A DNA stretch of 51,439 nucleotides, taken from positions 1-51,439 of the forward strand of contig JAIRQL010000031.1 in assembly GCA_031256515.1 (NCBI GenBank). The letters run 5' to 3'. The notes under the pieces were generated by a model. It made no database searches, was not told the DNA's origin, and was given only the letters and a program-made list of their open reading frames with translations. Every line of letters begins with the position of its first letter. Positions within the stretch are counted from its first letter, which is position 1. Source of the DNA: Alphaproteobacteria bacterium. Lineage in GTDB: Bacteria > Pseudomonadota > Alphaproteobacteria > WRAU01 > Hepatincolaceae. The translations under genes and the position numbers were made by a program. This document shows positions 34,791 through 43,928 of the stretch, in pieces.

Positions 34791-34940
34791 ATTGAATATA
34801 TTATTGGAAACTACTTTTAGCCATAATACAGCTAACTAACCTAAGCATAGTGTTTACTTGTAAAAAACCAAATCTATTTCTATTGAAAGTTCTTTTTTTC
34901 AAAATTTTTTATAATATAGATTTTATGAGAAAATATTTAT

Positions 34941-35888
34941 TTAAGATTTTTTAATAATTGCATACTTATATATTCTTTCATTTTTAATATAAAAATGAAA
35001 ATCTCTATTTTTTAGAATATACTTATAATAAAATCTAGTAGCTCTTCTTCTTAAAGAATTTAATTTTTCTCTACAATAAAAAATATAAAGTTTTTCCAGT
35101 TTAAACTTCCATTTATATTTTGGTTCAATAAAATCTTCAAAATAAGTAAAATATTCTATTATTCCTTTTTGCTTAAGATCTTTAAACTTAAATCCATAAG
35201 AAAAATAAGGCTTAGTTATTGGAACAGTAAAGTGAATAATTTTAGTATAATCATTTTTTAGTTTATTTAAGATACCTGTATTGAAAATATAATATGGAGG
35301 AGTGGTAATTATTGTATTTTTATAAACTTTATTTATAAAACTTTGATCTGTTGTTGTAGGATTTAACATAATTTCATTTGTTAGTTCTTTTAAAATATTA
35401 TAATTTCTAAGCTCTTTTAAATTCATAAGCAAAACTCCAGAACATACTACAACAGGAGAAATATCAGCATCTCCTAAAAAACAATTATTACCCATATCTG
35501 TTTCAAAAAAATCTGTAATATCCCCTCTTATTAAAACATCTGTATCTAAATATAATATTTTATCTACATTCGGTAATAACACTGATAAAAACAACCTAAA
35601 ATATATATCTTTACTCCAACTATGATGGAGTAAATTAGGATTAGGTAATTGTTTAATTATTGTAAGATTAGAAACATCAACAAGATTAATCTTTAAATTA
35701 TTATATTGATTTAACGGAAATTGGTTGCAAATATTATCAATTTCTTTTTGCTTTAAACAATTATCGTGCAGTATATAAACATTAAAAGTATATTTTTGAT
35801 TGTTTTTTAATAAAGAATATAAGGTAACCATAGCAAATAATAAATGAGACCTACTTATTGAAAAAGCTATACTATATTCATTTTGCAT
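34941..35888 (-). CDS. family 8 glycosyltransferase
   Basis: A 315-residue GT8 retaining transferase. The first strand is IAFSISRSHLLFAMVTLYSLL, the metal and sugar-nucleotide motif DxD is DTD at 115-117 (LYLDTDVLIRGDI), CSGVLLMNL at 149-157 is the usual N-S/T-G-V strand, DQSFIN follows near 187, and a late KIIHF holds the conserved metal-binding His. Members transfer glucose or galactose onto lipopolysaccharide cores or glycoproteins at the cytosolic face of the membrane. The C-terminal 70 residues are basic and aromatic, a probable membrane-binding tail as in WaaJ-type enzymes. No other LPS gene is adjacent, so its acceptor is unknown. Confidence 0.88.
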   Translation of the reverse strand: MQNEYSIAFSISRSHLLFAMVTLYSLLKNNQKYTFNVYILHDNCLKQKEIDNICNQFPLNQYNNLKINLVDVSNLTIIKQLPNPNLLHHSWSKDIYFRLFLSVLLPNVDKILYLDTDVLIRGDITDFFETDMGNNCFLGDADISPVVVCSGVLLMNLKELRNYNILKELTNEIMLNPTTTDQSFINKVYKNTIITTPPYYIFNTGILNKLKNDYTKIIHFTVPITKPYFSYGFKFKDLKQKGIIEYFTYFEDFIEPKYKWKFKLEKLYIFYCREKLNSLRRRATRFYYKYILKNRDFHFYIKNERIYKYAIIKKS

Positions 35889-35936
35889 TTACTATGATTC
35901 CTTTCATGTTATAAAATATATTTTATATTTTATCTA

Positions 35937-36602
35937 CTAAATATCAACACTTAATAATAAATACCACTGACCGCTTGTGTTTTTCATTCTTGTTTCACTG
36001 CCACCATTATTTCCTGTAGTAGATTTTGAACTACCACCAGTTCTATCTCTACCTCCTCAGGTCTCATGGTCTCTTACAGAATCATTTGCATCTCTATTTA
36101 CACTAAATGGACCAGCACCATCAAACTGATAAGCATTATACCAATGTTGATGACTCATATCGTGATCATGACTCATATCATGATTATGAGATTTAAAATC
36201 GTCTTCCTCATAAGTACCAAGTTCTCTATTATCACCTTTTAGTAGATGCCTAATTGTACCATTGTACATTTCAGGAATTTTAAAAGTACCATTTTCTAGG
36301 TCTTCTGCCCCACTATTAGCAAAGGCTCATGGATAATCATTGATACTTACAATTGTTCCTGCTAAACCGTAAGTTTTTACTCCTAATTTGATTATATCTT
36401 GGTCTTTATAGTTATTATCGGTATTAAAATATTTTTCACGACCAACTATAGAATTTACAAAATCTATTTTATTTTGTTCTAAAATTTCTATTCTATTAAT
36501 TACTTTTTGTAAATCTTCACCTGTAGCAAAAGATGTTTCATCAATTTCTACCTCTGCTTTATTAATTGTACTGACATTTATATTTTTTAATGTTAATTGC
36601 AT
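35937..36602 (-). pseudogene. phage tail-collar-like protein gene interrupted by two in-frame TGA codons
   Basis: One frame runs from ATG 36602 (AAGG upstream) to TAG at 35937-35939, 222 codons, and is broken only by TGA at codon 92 (36327-36329) and codon 182 (36057-36059). The N-terminal part (MQLTLKNINVSTINKAEVEI) is short and unknown. The rest has the features of tail-fibre collar and tip domains: ANSGAEDLENGTFKIPEMY, then RHLLKGDNRELGTYEEDDFKSHNHD, His-rich repeats (HDMSHDHDMSHQHW), and GNNGGSETRMKNTSGQWYLL. Both TGA codons sit where Trp fits (YP-TGA-AFANS and HET-TGA-GGRD), and TGG is used for two other Trp. Other genes in the window use TGA as stop, so either this is a mutated gene or the TGA codons are read through. 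Confidence 0.7.
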
Positions 36603-36683
36603 AATTTTTATTACCTTTTTTTTATTATACAAATTAACTATACATTAAAAGAATAATCTTGTCAATAAAAATTTTACTGATAA

Positions 36684-37916
36684 CTAAAAACTATAATTAG
36701 CACTTATCATTACGGTAGAACCCATAGATCGGCAGGTGTTTCCTAAACAGTTTTTACCAAATTCTGCTCCATTTTTACCTACAGCTTGGATATAGCTTAG
36801 TCCTAAATCTAATCTTTGCGAGTAAGAATATGTTAAGCCTAATAAGTTAAAGAAGCTACCATCGTAAAGAGAAATAACATTAGAATAATTAAAATTAGTA
36901 TAAGGAGTTAGCTCTACCATTGCCCCTAGTGAGAGATAATCTTTACCTAAAATAAAAATATCTTGATTGTCTATCCGTTTTTGCATGCTACTACTAATTG
37001 CTGAGTATTTATTTTTTTTACCTAAGCTATTATGGTAATACTCCACAAATAAAGTTGTAGATAAGTCAAAGAAATAATCAGATTTCTCTACCCCTAACAT
37101 GGTAATAGGATACACACTATCTCGCTTAAATTCTGGAGAAACCAAAGAACTATCAAATCTTAAAACTGCTCCATAGATAAAATCCATAGAAAACCCCACA
37201 GAGGCAATATAATCTCTTAAATACTGAGCTAAAGAAACACTAAAGTCGCTGGTTTGATTAGATTGAAAATACCTTGCTGCAAAAGTTGTATCTTCTGTGG
37301 TTATTTCTTCTGTTTGGTAATTTCTTCTAGGATTAGCTACTAAAGAAACATTACGGTTAGCATCTATAGAGTAATTAGCATAAACAAGGTCTGTTCCTAT
37401 TTTATAATCACCATCATAAAAACCTGGAATTTGCGGATTAAAAAAATCACTCACATGAAACATTCTTGCTCTGCTCCATGTAAGGGTACTTCTCCCTACT
37501 GTAAATTCGTAATTATTATTGTAAAAAGAAAAGTATAATCTATCTATTTTATTAATAAGAGTATCGTTATACATAGAATTATCGTTAAAGGTTTGAGTAT
37601 TTATCATATTAAATAAATTAGTACGATCATCTTTAATTACTAAATTAGTTGGCAAAGAAACCTCAGCAGAATTATTACGAGAAAAACTACTAAGTAAATG
37701 AGTTTCAAACTTAAAGCCAATATTTTCAGGAGTTGGATCTATAACATAATTACTAATTAAACGGTTATCCACACGGAATTCACCATAGGTTTTTTGAGCA
37801 TTATTGTTATTATAATTACCTGTTCCCATAACACTTAAATAATCGTCAAAACCAAAGTTGGCATAAGCATTGACACTAAATAACAGTAATAATAAAATAG
37901 GAATTCTTTTAATCAC
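36684..37916 (-). CDS. outer-membrane beta-barrel protein at the end of the Lol-like export operon
   Basis: A 410-residue exported protein: signal peptide MIKRIPILLLLLFSVNAYA, then strand-rich sequence: GEFRVDNRLISNYV, GFKFETHLLSSFS, KIDRLYFSFYNNNYEFTVGRSTLTW, FTVGR-like porin strand, and a C-terminal STVMISANYSF ending in Phe. It resembles DUF1302-like or other beta-barrel exporters in pattern only. The start is GTG, overlapping the ATPase gene by 8 bp, so it is coupled to the ABC transporter. By location it is likely the outer-membrane partner of this system. Confidence 0.75.
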   Translation of the reverse strand: MIKRIPILLLLLFSVNAYANFGFDDYLSVMGTGNYNNNNAQKTYGEFRVDNRLISNYVIDPTPENIGFKFETHLLSSFSRNNSAEVSLPTNLVIKDDRTNLFNMINTQTFNDNSMYNDTLINKIDRLYFSFYNNNYEFTVGRSTLTWSRARMFHVSDFFNPQIPGFYDGDYKIGTDLVYANYSIDANRNVSLVANPRRNYQTEEITTEDTTFAARYFQSNQTSDFSVSLAQYLRDYIASVGFSMDFIYGAVLRFDSSLVSPEFKRDSVYPITMLGVEKSDYFFDLSTTLFVEYYHNSLGKKNKYSAISSSMQKRIDNQDIFILGKDYLSLGAMVELTPYTNFNYSNVISLYDGSFFNLLGLTYSYSQRLDLGLSYIQAVGKNGAEFGKNCLGNTCRSMGSTVMISANYSF

Positions 37917-38583
37917 TTACAACAACCCCATCTATTAAGGTTATTACTCTTTTAGCTTTAGATAGTACCATGCTATCGTGGGTAGAAAGCACAACGGTAG
38001 CATTATATTTAGCCTGCATAGAAGTCATTAAATCTATTAAACTTTCAGAATTTTTACTATCTAGGTTAGCAGTAGGTTCATCGCCTAGTATTAGTCTTGG
38101 TTTACTAACCAAAGCCCGAGCCACAGCTACTCTTTGTTGCTGACCTCCTGAGAGTTCACTAGGTTTTCTTTTACCAAAATCCTTAAGACCAACATCTTCT
38201 AATGCTAATTGCGACCTTTCTATGATTTCTTTTTTAGGCAGACCTTTTAACTCTAAGGCTAAGCCTACATTTTCAAGGGCAGTTAATACGGGAAATAAAT
38301 TATAAGATTGAAAGATGAATCCCATATTGTTTAACCTAAAATCTGCCAAAGCCGACTTACTCATTTTAGATACATTATTGCCATCAATAATAACCTCACC
38401 ACTGCTAGCAGTATCTAGTGTACCAATAATATTTAATAAGGTAGATTTCCCCGACCCCGAAGGACCAGATAGCACTACAAAGTCGCCCTCATTAATATTA
38501 GTGGTTGCCCCCCTAAGAGCATAAGTTTCTACTTTACCTTGTTTATAAATTTTAGTAACATTTTTTACTTCAATTAAGCTCAT
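37909..38583 (-). CDS. ABC transporter ATPase, LolD/MacB type
   Basis: A 224-residue ATPase. Walker A is GPSGSGKST near residue 39, the Q-loop is GFIFQSYNLFP, the signature is LSGGQQQRVAVARAL, Walker B is RLILGDEPTANLD, and the switch His is in VVLSTHD. It powers the two MacB-FtsX-type permeases encoded just upstream in the same operon. LolD extracts lipoproteins in the Lol system; this one belongs to a separate, LolA-like-associated operon, so the cargo is unknown. Confidence 0.93.
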   Translation of the reverse strand: MSLIEVKNVTKIYKQGKVETYALRGATTNINEGDFVVLSGPSGSGKSTLLNIIGTLDTASSGEVIIDGNNVSKMSKSALADFRLNNMGFIFQSYNLFPVLTALENVGLALELKGLPKKEIIERSQLALEDVGLKDFGKRKPSELSGGQQQRVAVARALVSKPRLILGDEPTANLDSKNSESLIDLMTSMQAKYNATVVLSTHDSMVLSKAKRVITLIDGVVVSD

Positions 38584-38587
38584 AAGA

Positions 38588-39829
38588 TTAATTCCTTCTT
38601 TTAGATAAAGCCTGCATAGGATTATATAAAATTGCCCGAATACTTGGATAAAGACTAGCGATAATTCCTAAAAATAGCATTGCAAATATTATTTGTAAGG
38701 CTAGTACTATATCTACCTTAGGATAAATATAATCACCCAAGCCAATATTGGCTGCCCCTTGCGAAAAGGCGGATATATTTATGCCTGTACTTGCTAAAAT
38801 TCCTGAAATAGTAAGCCCTAATGCCGAGCCAATAATAATACCAATTAGTAAAATAATTATTGCCTCACTCATAATAAAAACAAATAGGTGCATCTTCCTA
38901 AACCCTAAGGCTTGCATAATCCCGAATTCATGAATTCTTTCTAAAACTGAAATTAAAATAGTATTAGTAAGTGGAATTGTGGCAGCTAAAAATACGACAC
39001 TGAAAAATATCATTAAAACAATATACATCATATCTAGCCAGCCTTTAAAAAATGGGTTTAAATCGCCCCAAGTATAAAGTTTAGTATGTTCTGGGATAAT
39101 TTTTTCTACGGCAGAAAAAACCGTAGCTAAATCGTTATCATCGTATAATACTATAGAAACCTCAGTTATTGCCTCACCAAGACCATAAATTTTTGCGATG
39201 GTGTTAATATCGGTAAATACAAAAATTTCTTCCACATTTGGGAGAGTGGATTTATAGGTATCGCTTATAAAAAATGAACTCTCTATAGATTTATCATTAA
39301 CATCTTGAGCAGAGGCAACAATTTTAAATGATTTTTGGGTTTGCAGTTTTTCAAGTAATTCTTGCCCGATTAAGATTCCATTATCTTTAAAAATGCTAGC
39401 AAACTTAGTGTAATCGTAAGATTTACCTATGAAAGATAAGTTTCTTTCGGTATTAACATCTATACCTACTAAAACCCCATTGCGGATTTCTCTTTCACTT
39501 TTAAATACTGCTGGAACTTGAATCCTTCTTGTAACCCCTTTAACTTGTGGCATATCTGCAATTTGCTGTAATATATCTTCACTTATAATAAAGTTGTTGT
39601 TGATGGAATTATCTATTTTATATTGAGGATTCATTATTTTTAAATTACCAATTAGGGAATCTAAAGCAAAGGTTTTTACTTGCCCCCTAAAGCCTTCGGC
39701 AATGCTTAAAAGGATTTGAATAAGCATAATAGAAACTATAATAATTGATATAATCACTTTGTTTTTTGACCAATTACTAAAAACACTTCTCATCGCCAAA
39801 TTAAAAATTATTAAGAAACTTTTTAACAT
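38588..39829 (-). CDS. ABC transporter permease, LolC/E-FtsX family, second copy
   Basis: A 413-residue membrane protein: one transmembrane segment near the N-terminus (VIISIIIVSIMLIQILLSIA), a periplasmic MacB_PCD-like domain of about 220 residues, then three C-terminal segments with the FtsX core (RIHEFGIMQALGFRKMHLFVF, IILLIGIIIGSALGL). The pattern ERxxEFGxxxAxG is shared with its partner at 39839. LolC/E heterodimers pull lipoproteins from the inner membrane. It lies 4 bp before the ATPase gene. Confidence 0.9.
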   Translation of the reverse strand: MLKSFLIIFNLAMRSVFSNWSKNKVIISIIIVSIMLIQILLSIAEGFRGQVKTFALDSLIGNLKIMNPQYKIDNSINNNFIISEDILQQIADMPQVKGVTRRIQVPAVFKSEREIRNGVLVGIDVNTERNLSFIGKSYDYTKFASIFKDNGILIGQELLEKLQTQKSFKIVASAQDVNDKSIESSFFISDTYKSTLPNVEEIFVFTDINTIAKIYGLGEAITEVSIVLYDDNDLATVFSAVEKIIPEHTKLYTWGDLNPFFKGWLDMMYIVLMIFFSVVFLAATIPLTNTILISVLERIHEFGIMQALGFRKMHLFVFIMSEAIIILLIGIIIGSALGLTISGILASTGINISAFSQGAANIGLGDYIYPKVDIVLALQIIFAMLFLGIIASLYPSIRAILYNPMQALSKRRN

Positions 39830-39838
39830 AATTTTCTC

Positions 39839-41080
39839 TTAGTTTGAGGTTATTGCTTGAACTGGATTAGATTTTGATAATCTAATTATTGGTGGAATAA
39901 TCGCCAAAATAGTAGAGGCATAAACAAGGATAGGTCCAACCAAAAGTAAAGGTGAATGCGGATTTGGATATATCACATTATTTATTAAAGTTAGTGGCAC
40001 ACCTTCTTCTTGAGTTATTGCTGGTAGTGGTATACCAACTTTAGAAAAATGATAGATAAAAATCATTCCTAAAATTGTAGATAAGCCTACACTTACCGTA
40101 CAGATAATAAAGTTTTCAAAAAATAAAATCCATTTAAAATAGCGATTATTTAAACCGATACTACTATAAATTCCAAATTCTGGCATCCGTTTTAAAGTAG
40201 CTAACATCATAGAATTTACAATGGTAAAACTAACAATTACTACTAGCAACACATAAAAGAACATACTAACTATAAATTGAAATTGGATAGTTTGTTTAAT
40301 ATTTGGTAATACTTCATCCCACGATACTACCTCTAAATGCGAAGGCAAGCTATTTTGTAAAAATGTTTTTAGAGTATCACGATATGAAGAATCTGTAAGT
40401 TTAATGGTAATATTGGTAGCTTTATCGCCAAAGGCAATATTATCGTTAAAATAATTTCTATGAATAAAAGCGGTGTTTTTATCTAAAGAAATATCCCCTG
40501 TTTGGTAAATTCCCTTAACCATAAAACTATCTATTACAAAGCTATCGTAAACATCGGTAGTCATTAGCACAATTTCATCGCCTACTTTGATGTTAAAAAA
40601 ATCTGCAAGATCTTGCCCGATTACCACATCATTATAGCTACTGTCATCTAAAAAGCTCCCCTGCACCATGTGCGAAGCAGGCATAGATAGATTTTTCTCA
40701 GTATTTGGCTCTATTCCTACTAATTGAAAGGCAAAGTTTTTATCGTTAAAATCGCCTAAGGCAAAACTTAAATACCTAGTGGTACTAAATATTGGAGTTT
40801 TATCAAATAATTCTAATTTAGCTTGAATTAAAGATATATCCTCTTCTGCAAGTAATTTTTCAAAATCTTCTATATCATTATAACCTTGCAGGCGGACTTG
40901 AATATCACCATTAAAAAACTTGGTATAAGAGTCTTCTATTAGCTGATAAGCACCACTTTGAAAACCCACCATAACAAATATAGCAAGTGAGGTAAAAAAT
41001 ATCATAAAGCCTAATAAAAAAGTTTGTAATTTCCGCCTTAATACATTTCGCAGAGATATTTTAAATATGGTTTTCAGCAT
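39839..41080 (-). CDS. ABC transporter permease, LolC/E-FtsX family, first copy
   Basis: A 413-residue permease of the same layout as the next gene and of identical length: N-terminal segment KLQTFLLGFMIFFTSLAIFV, a periplasmic domain, and three C-terminal segments with RMPEFGIYSSIGLNNRYFKW. The two permeases are diverged paralogues expected to form a heterodimer. DNIAFGDKATNITIKL in the periplasmic domain has no recognised special motif. A small lipoprotein-like frame overlaps its start by 20 bp. Confidence 0.9.
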   Translation of the reverse strand: MLKTIFKISLRNVLRRKLQTFLLGFMIFFTSLAIFVMVGFQSGAYQLIEDSYTKFFNGDIQVRLQGYNDIEDFEKLLAEEDISLIQAKLELFDKTPIFSTTRYLSFALGDFNDKNFAFQLVGIEPNTEKNLSMPASHMVQGSFLDDSSYNDVVIGQDLADFFNIKVGDEIVLMTTDVYDSFVIDSFMVKGIYQTGDISLDKNTAFIHRNYFNDNIAFGDKATNITIKLTDSSYRDTLKTFLQNSLPSHLEVVSWDEVLPNIKQTIQFQFIVSMFFYVLLVVIVSFTIVNSMMLATLKRMPEFGIYSSIGLNNRYFKWILFFENFIICTVSVGLSTILGMIFIYHFSKVGIPLPAITQEEGVPLTLINNVIYPNPHSPLLLVGPILVYASTILAIIPPIIRLSKSNPVQAITSN

Positions 41081-41240
41081 TTTTATTAAGACCTTTATTA
41101 TTACCTATGCTTTCTTTGATGTTATCTATTCTGATTATACTTTTAGCTAAATTAATTTTATAATCAGCTATGCTTTTATTACTTTCTACCTTAGGATTAC
41201 TTCCGCAAGCTACAATAGTTATATTACTGATTTTCAACAT
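41061..41240 (-). CDS. candidate small lipoprotein, 59 residues
   Basis: Between the LolA-like gene and the first permease, an ATG at 41240 (AGGG 7 bases upstream) opens a 59-codon frame ending at a TAA that overlaps the permease start by 20 bp. The N-terminus MLKISNITIVACGSNPKVES has a lipobox-like IVAC-G, although the signal is unusually short, and the rest is a charged helix (KINLAKSIIRIDNIKESI). Position, ribosome binding site and overlap support translation; the short signal argues for truncation. It could be the cargo of, or a helper in, the export system. I know of no matching family. Confidence 0.5.
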   Translation of the reverse strand: MLKISNITIVACGSNPKVESNKSIADYKINLAKSIIRIDNIKESIGNNKGLNKNAENHI

Positions 41241-41249
41241 AATTCAGCC

Positions 41250-42005
41250 CTATGGTCTTTCTAAATTAGCAAGGCTAAAAATATCTTCACTTAAAGAAAT
41301 ATTAAACTGAGTATCTTCAATTATAAAATCAGTAAACCAGCCTTCTTTTTCTAAGTTAGTAACCCGCATATGTTTCATGATTGGGCGGCTTTTATCACCT
41401 TGATAATATCCAATCTCAATGGCATCAAACCTTCTTATCATAGTACCAGCTTGGTCAAAAAATTCTTTGGCGAGCATAGCATTATCAGATATACGGATAT
41501 AGTAAATTTCTTTACCCCAAACAATTGGTGCATCTTTAAATGGAATTGCCTCAATAATATAAACCGCTACTCCGTCTTTTTTACCTGTGCTTACAGTATA
41601 GGTATATTGGCTTAGAGATTCAAGAGATATAGCAATATCGTTGTAAGACATATCCGAACCCATCCAAGGCTTAGATTTTAATGAACTAGAAATTTTAATA
41701 CTTCTTCTTGATTTTGGTGAGTAAGTCCACATGGAATCTCCAATTACCAAAATAGCTTGTCCTTTATATTTGGCAGGAGCAACAAATTTTGCGATTGATT
41801 TAGTATCGCCCATAGAGTACGACCTTAAGGTCATTTGTTCGGTACGGTCGGGTCTTACTACTTTCATAGTCATGGTTGAGCTTGCTGATTCTTGCCCTCT
41901 CCACATATTAAAGGCACTTTTAACAATCTCGTAGCCATCTCTTTGCTCGGCAAAAGCTCCCGTTGAAAAGAGTAGTGTTATTAAACATAGGGCAATTTTT
42001 TTCAT
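41250..42005 (-). CDS. outer membrane lipoprotein-sorting protein (LolA-like)
   Basis: A 251-residue periplasmic protein with signal peptide MKKIALCLITLLFSTGAFA. It has the features of the LolA-like family PF17131: REDGYEIV-like start (here QRDGYEIVKSAF), SSTMTMKVVRPDRTEQMTLRSY, KFVAPAKYKGQAILVIGDSMWTYSPKSRRSIKIS and GSDMSYNDIAI. This fold is a half-barrel that shields lipid chains. I start at ATG 42005, with AGGA 8 bases upstream; an in-frame TTG at 42011 is less likely. It is the first gene of the operon with two permeases, an ATPase and a barrel, an arrangement seen in other Proteobacteria; the cargo is unknown. Confidence 0.9.
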   Translation of the reverse strand: MKKIALCLITLLFSTGAFAEQRDGYEIVKSAFNMWRGQESASSTMTMKVVRPDRTEQMTLRSYSMGDTKSIAKFVAPAKYKGQAILVIGDSMWTYSPKSRRSIKISSSLKSKPWMGSDMSYNDIAISLESLSQYTYTVSTGKKDGVAVYIIEAIPFKDAPIVWGKEIYYIRISDNAMLAKEFFDQAGTMIRRFDAIEIGYYQGDKSRPIMKHMRVTNLEKEGWFTDFIIEDTQFNISLSEDIFSLANLERP

Positions 42006-42268
42006 TAACAATCCTTACTTTATGTATCATAAAGATAAGTGTTAAAAGTAGCTTGCCTTATCTTTATTTTTATTTATTTTGCTTACACTATCACTAATGA
42101 TTTAATTCTACTATAAAAAGGTTAAGAAACTATTAAGAAATTGCTTATTGATAAATATTTAAGTTATTAGTTAGATTATTTTAATATACTTTTTATATTT
42201 AATATAATTTTACATACTAATACAAATATCCTATAATATAGTTAAATAAAAATATAAGGAGTATATCA

Positions 42269-42967
42269 ATGATAAAAAAATATTCTGTTGAAAATATGGG
42301 TTCTTCTGATTTAGGCTGGTTGCAATCAAAATTTCATTTTTCTTTTGCCGACTACTTTAATAGAAACAATATGAATTTTGGAGTATTACGAGTTCTTAAT
42401 GATGATTATATTCATCCACACTCTGGCTTTGATACTCATCCACATAAAAATATGGAGATTGTTTCTTATATACTTGAGGGTAAGCTATCCCATAAAGATA
42501 GTATGGGAAATGAAAAATCTTTAAGTCGTGGTAATTTTCAGTATATGAGTGCTGGTACAGGAGTACTACATTCGGAACATAATAATTACGATGTTCTGAC
42601 CAGAATTTTACAAATTTGGATATTACCAGACGAGCAAGGTCTTGCCCCTAACTATGGAGATTTTATTTATGATGAAAGTAATCGCAAAAATAAATTTTTT
42701 CATGCTGTATCTAATGTAAACGGAAATGCTCCTATAAAAATTCATCAAGATGCTAATATTTATGTAGCCGAGCTAGAAAAAGACAAAGAGCTTTCTTTTA
42801 CTGTAGCTAAAAATAGACAGTGTTATTTAGTACAAGCAGAAGGTTCGGCTAGTATTAATGATATAACTCTTAATGCTAGAGATGCCCTAACCTCTGTTGA
42901 AGAAACTTTAAATATTAAAACCCTTGAAAATTCACATTTTCTTATTATAGAAATGATGAAAGCATAA
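42269..42967 (+). CDS. pirin family protein (YhhW-like)
   Basis: A 232-residue cupin protein. The metal-binding histidines of the N-terminal cupin are in HPHSGFDTHPHKNMEIVSYIL (three His near residues 51-60), and the Glu/His pair in MSAGTGVLHSEHN. GDFQYMSAG-like NFQYMSAGTG and NYDVLTRILQIWILPDE are family marks. Bacterial pirins act as quercetin dioxygenases in vitro or as redox/metabolic regulators. It has its own upstream region, divergent from the Lol-like operon, and AAGGAG lies before the ATG. Nothing adjacent points to a specific substrate. Confidence 0.88.
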   Translation: MIKKYSVENMGSSDLGWLQSKFHFSFADYFNRNNMNFGVLRVLNDDYIHPHSGFDTHPHKNMEIVSYILEGKLSHKDSMGNEKSLSRGNFQYMSAGTGVLHSEHNNYDVLTRILQIWILPDEQGLAPNYGDFIYDESNRKNKFFHAVSNVNGNAPIKIHQDANIYVAELEKDKELSFTVAKNRQCYLVQAEGSASINDITLNARDALTSVEETLNIKTLENSHFLIIEMMKA

Positions 42968-42976
42968 GTTAGCCAT

Positions 42977-43013
42977 GTTTACAGGATTATTTATTTAAAG
43001 TAATCTTGTAAAC
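42977..43013. terminator. hairpin between convergent pirin and Nudix genes
   Basis: GTTTACAGGATTA (42977-42989) pairs with TAATCTTGTAAAC (43001-43013) with one G-U. No strong U run follows on either strand, but its position between converging genes makes a terminator role likely. Confidence 0.6.
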
Positions 43014-43910
43014 CTAGTTATAAGATAGTTTTGTAAAAAAAGTTTTTAAAAAATTATTGAGTTCTATATCTTTAATAAAATTGTGGGAATACAAGAAAAA
43101 AAGGATAGTTATAGCACTATTATATTTAAAGCTATCAAAATTTTCTATTAATAAATTAAGAACCTGATGGCAATCTAAAAGAATAAACTCTTCTACTTCA
43201 CCATCAACTGCAATTGGTTTAAAATCTTCTGGTAATTTAAGTTCAAAAATATGAACTATATCATTACGAACTCCACCATATTTATTAACTTTATAAGAAA
43301 TTATTTGTTTAGAAATAGCTTTTTCAGATACCACCTCCGTAATCCCTGCTTCTTCGCCAGCTTCTTTAATTAAGGTTTCTGATGGCGAAAACCCTAGTGA
43401 AACTGCACCAGCTACTAAATTATCTAACTTTAGAGGATCGTGGAGCTTAGTTTTAGCCCTCCGAGCTATCCACAAATATTTTGCAATACTTCCTTGTGGA
43501 TTAGTTTTTTCTACATAAGCATTAAGATGAACCCCATGTGCTAAAAGCCCAAAAACATGTAGTAATGAACGGTCTACATATCCTAAGTTATACTTGCCAT
43601 CGGTTGTTTGCAATAAGATATTTTCTTCCCGAATTTTAAGAACTTTATGCTGTTGCAAAGTTTTAGCAATATGAGTAAATACTTCGGTAATTTTGTGTGG
43701 AGTATTATAAGCACTTTTAAGATAAAGCTGATTATTATTAAAATCAAAAAAATCTTGAAAATAAGTTTCTATAAGTTCTCTAGCTTTCTTGTCAATTACA
43801 CAAAGTAAAATAAGACTTTCACAATCTTCTAACTTAATAAAAATTTTTGTGTAATCTTTTTCATTAAACTGACAGAAAATATCTTCAATCTTTTTGATTA
43901 TTTCTAACAT
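43014..43910 (-). CDS. Nudix hydrolase with N-terminal DUF4743-type domain
   Basis: A 298-residue protein. The Nudix box reads from GAVSLGFSPSETLIKEAGEEAGI: the catalytic REUXEEXGU part is KEAGEEAGI, but the first Glu of the box is Phe here. VHLNAYV and IAKYLWIARRAKTKLHDPLKLDNLVAGAVS are typical of the thiamine-pyrophosphokinase-like group of eukaryotes and alphaproteobacteria. It hydrolyses a nucleoside- or thiamine-type diphosphate by family inference. The start is ATG 43910 (an in-frame TTG precedes it). Last gene of the ubiA-ubiD-lysK-gcrA-nudix run. Confidence 0.82.
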   Translation of the reverse strand: MLEIIKKIEDIFCQFNEKDYTKIFIKLEDCESLILLCVIDKKARELIETYFQDFFDFNNNQLYLKSAYNTPHKITEVFTHIAKTLQQHKVLKIREENILLQTTDGKYNLGYVDRSLLHVFGLLAHGVHLNAYVEKTNPQGSIAKYLWIARRAKTKLHDPLKLDNLVAGAVSLGFSPSETLIKEAGEEAGITEVVSEKAISKQIISYKVNKYGGVRNDIVHIFELKLPEDFKPIAVDGEVEEFILLDCHQVLNLLIENFDSFKYNSAITILFFLYSHNFIKDIELNNFLKTFFTKLSYN

Positions 43911-43928
43911 CAACTTTCTGCTACAAAA

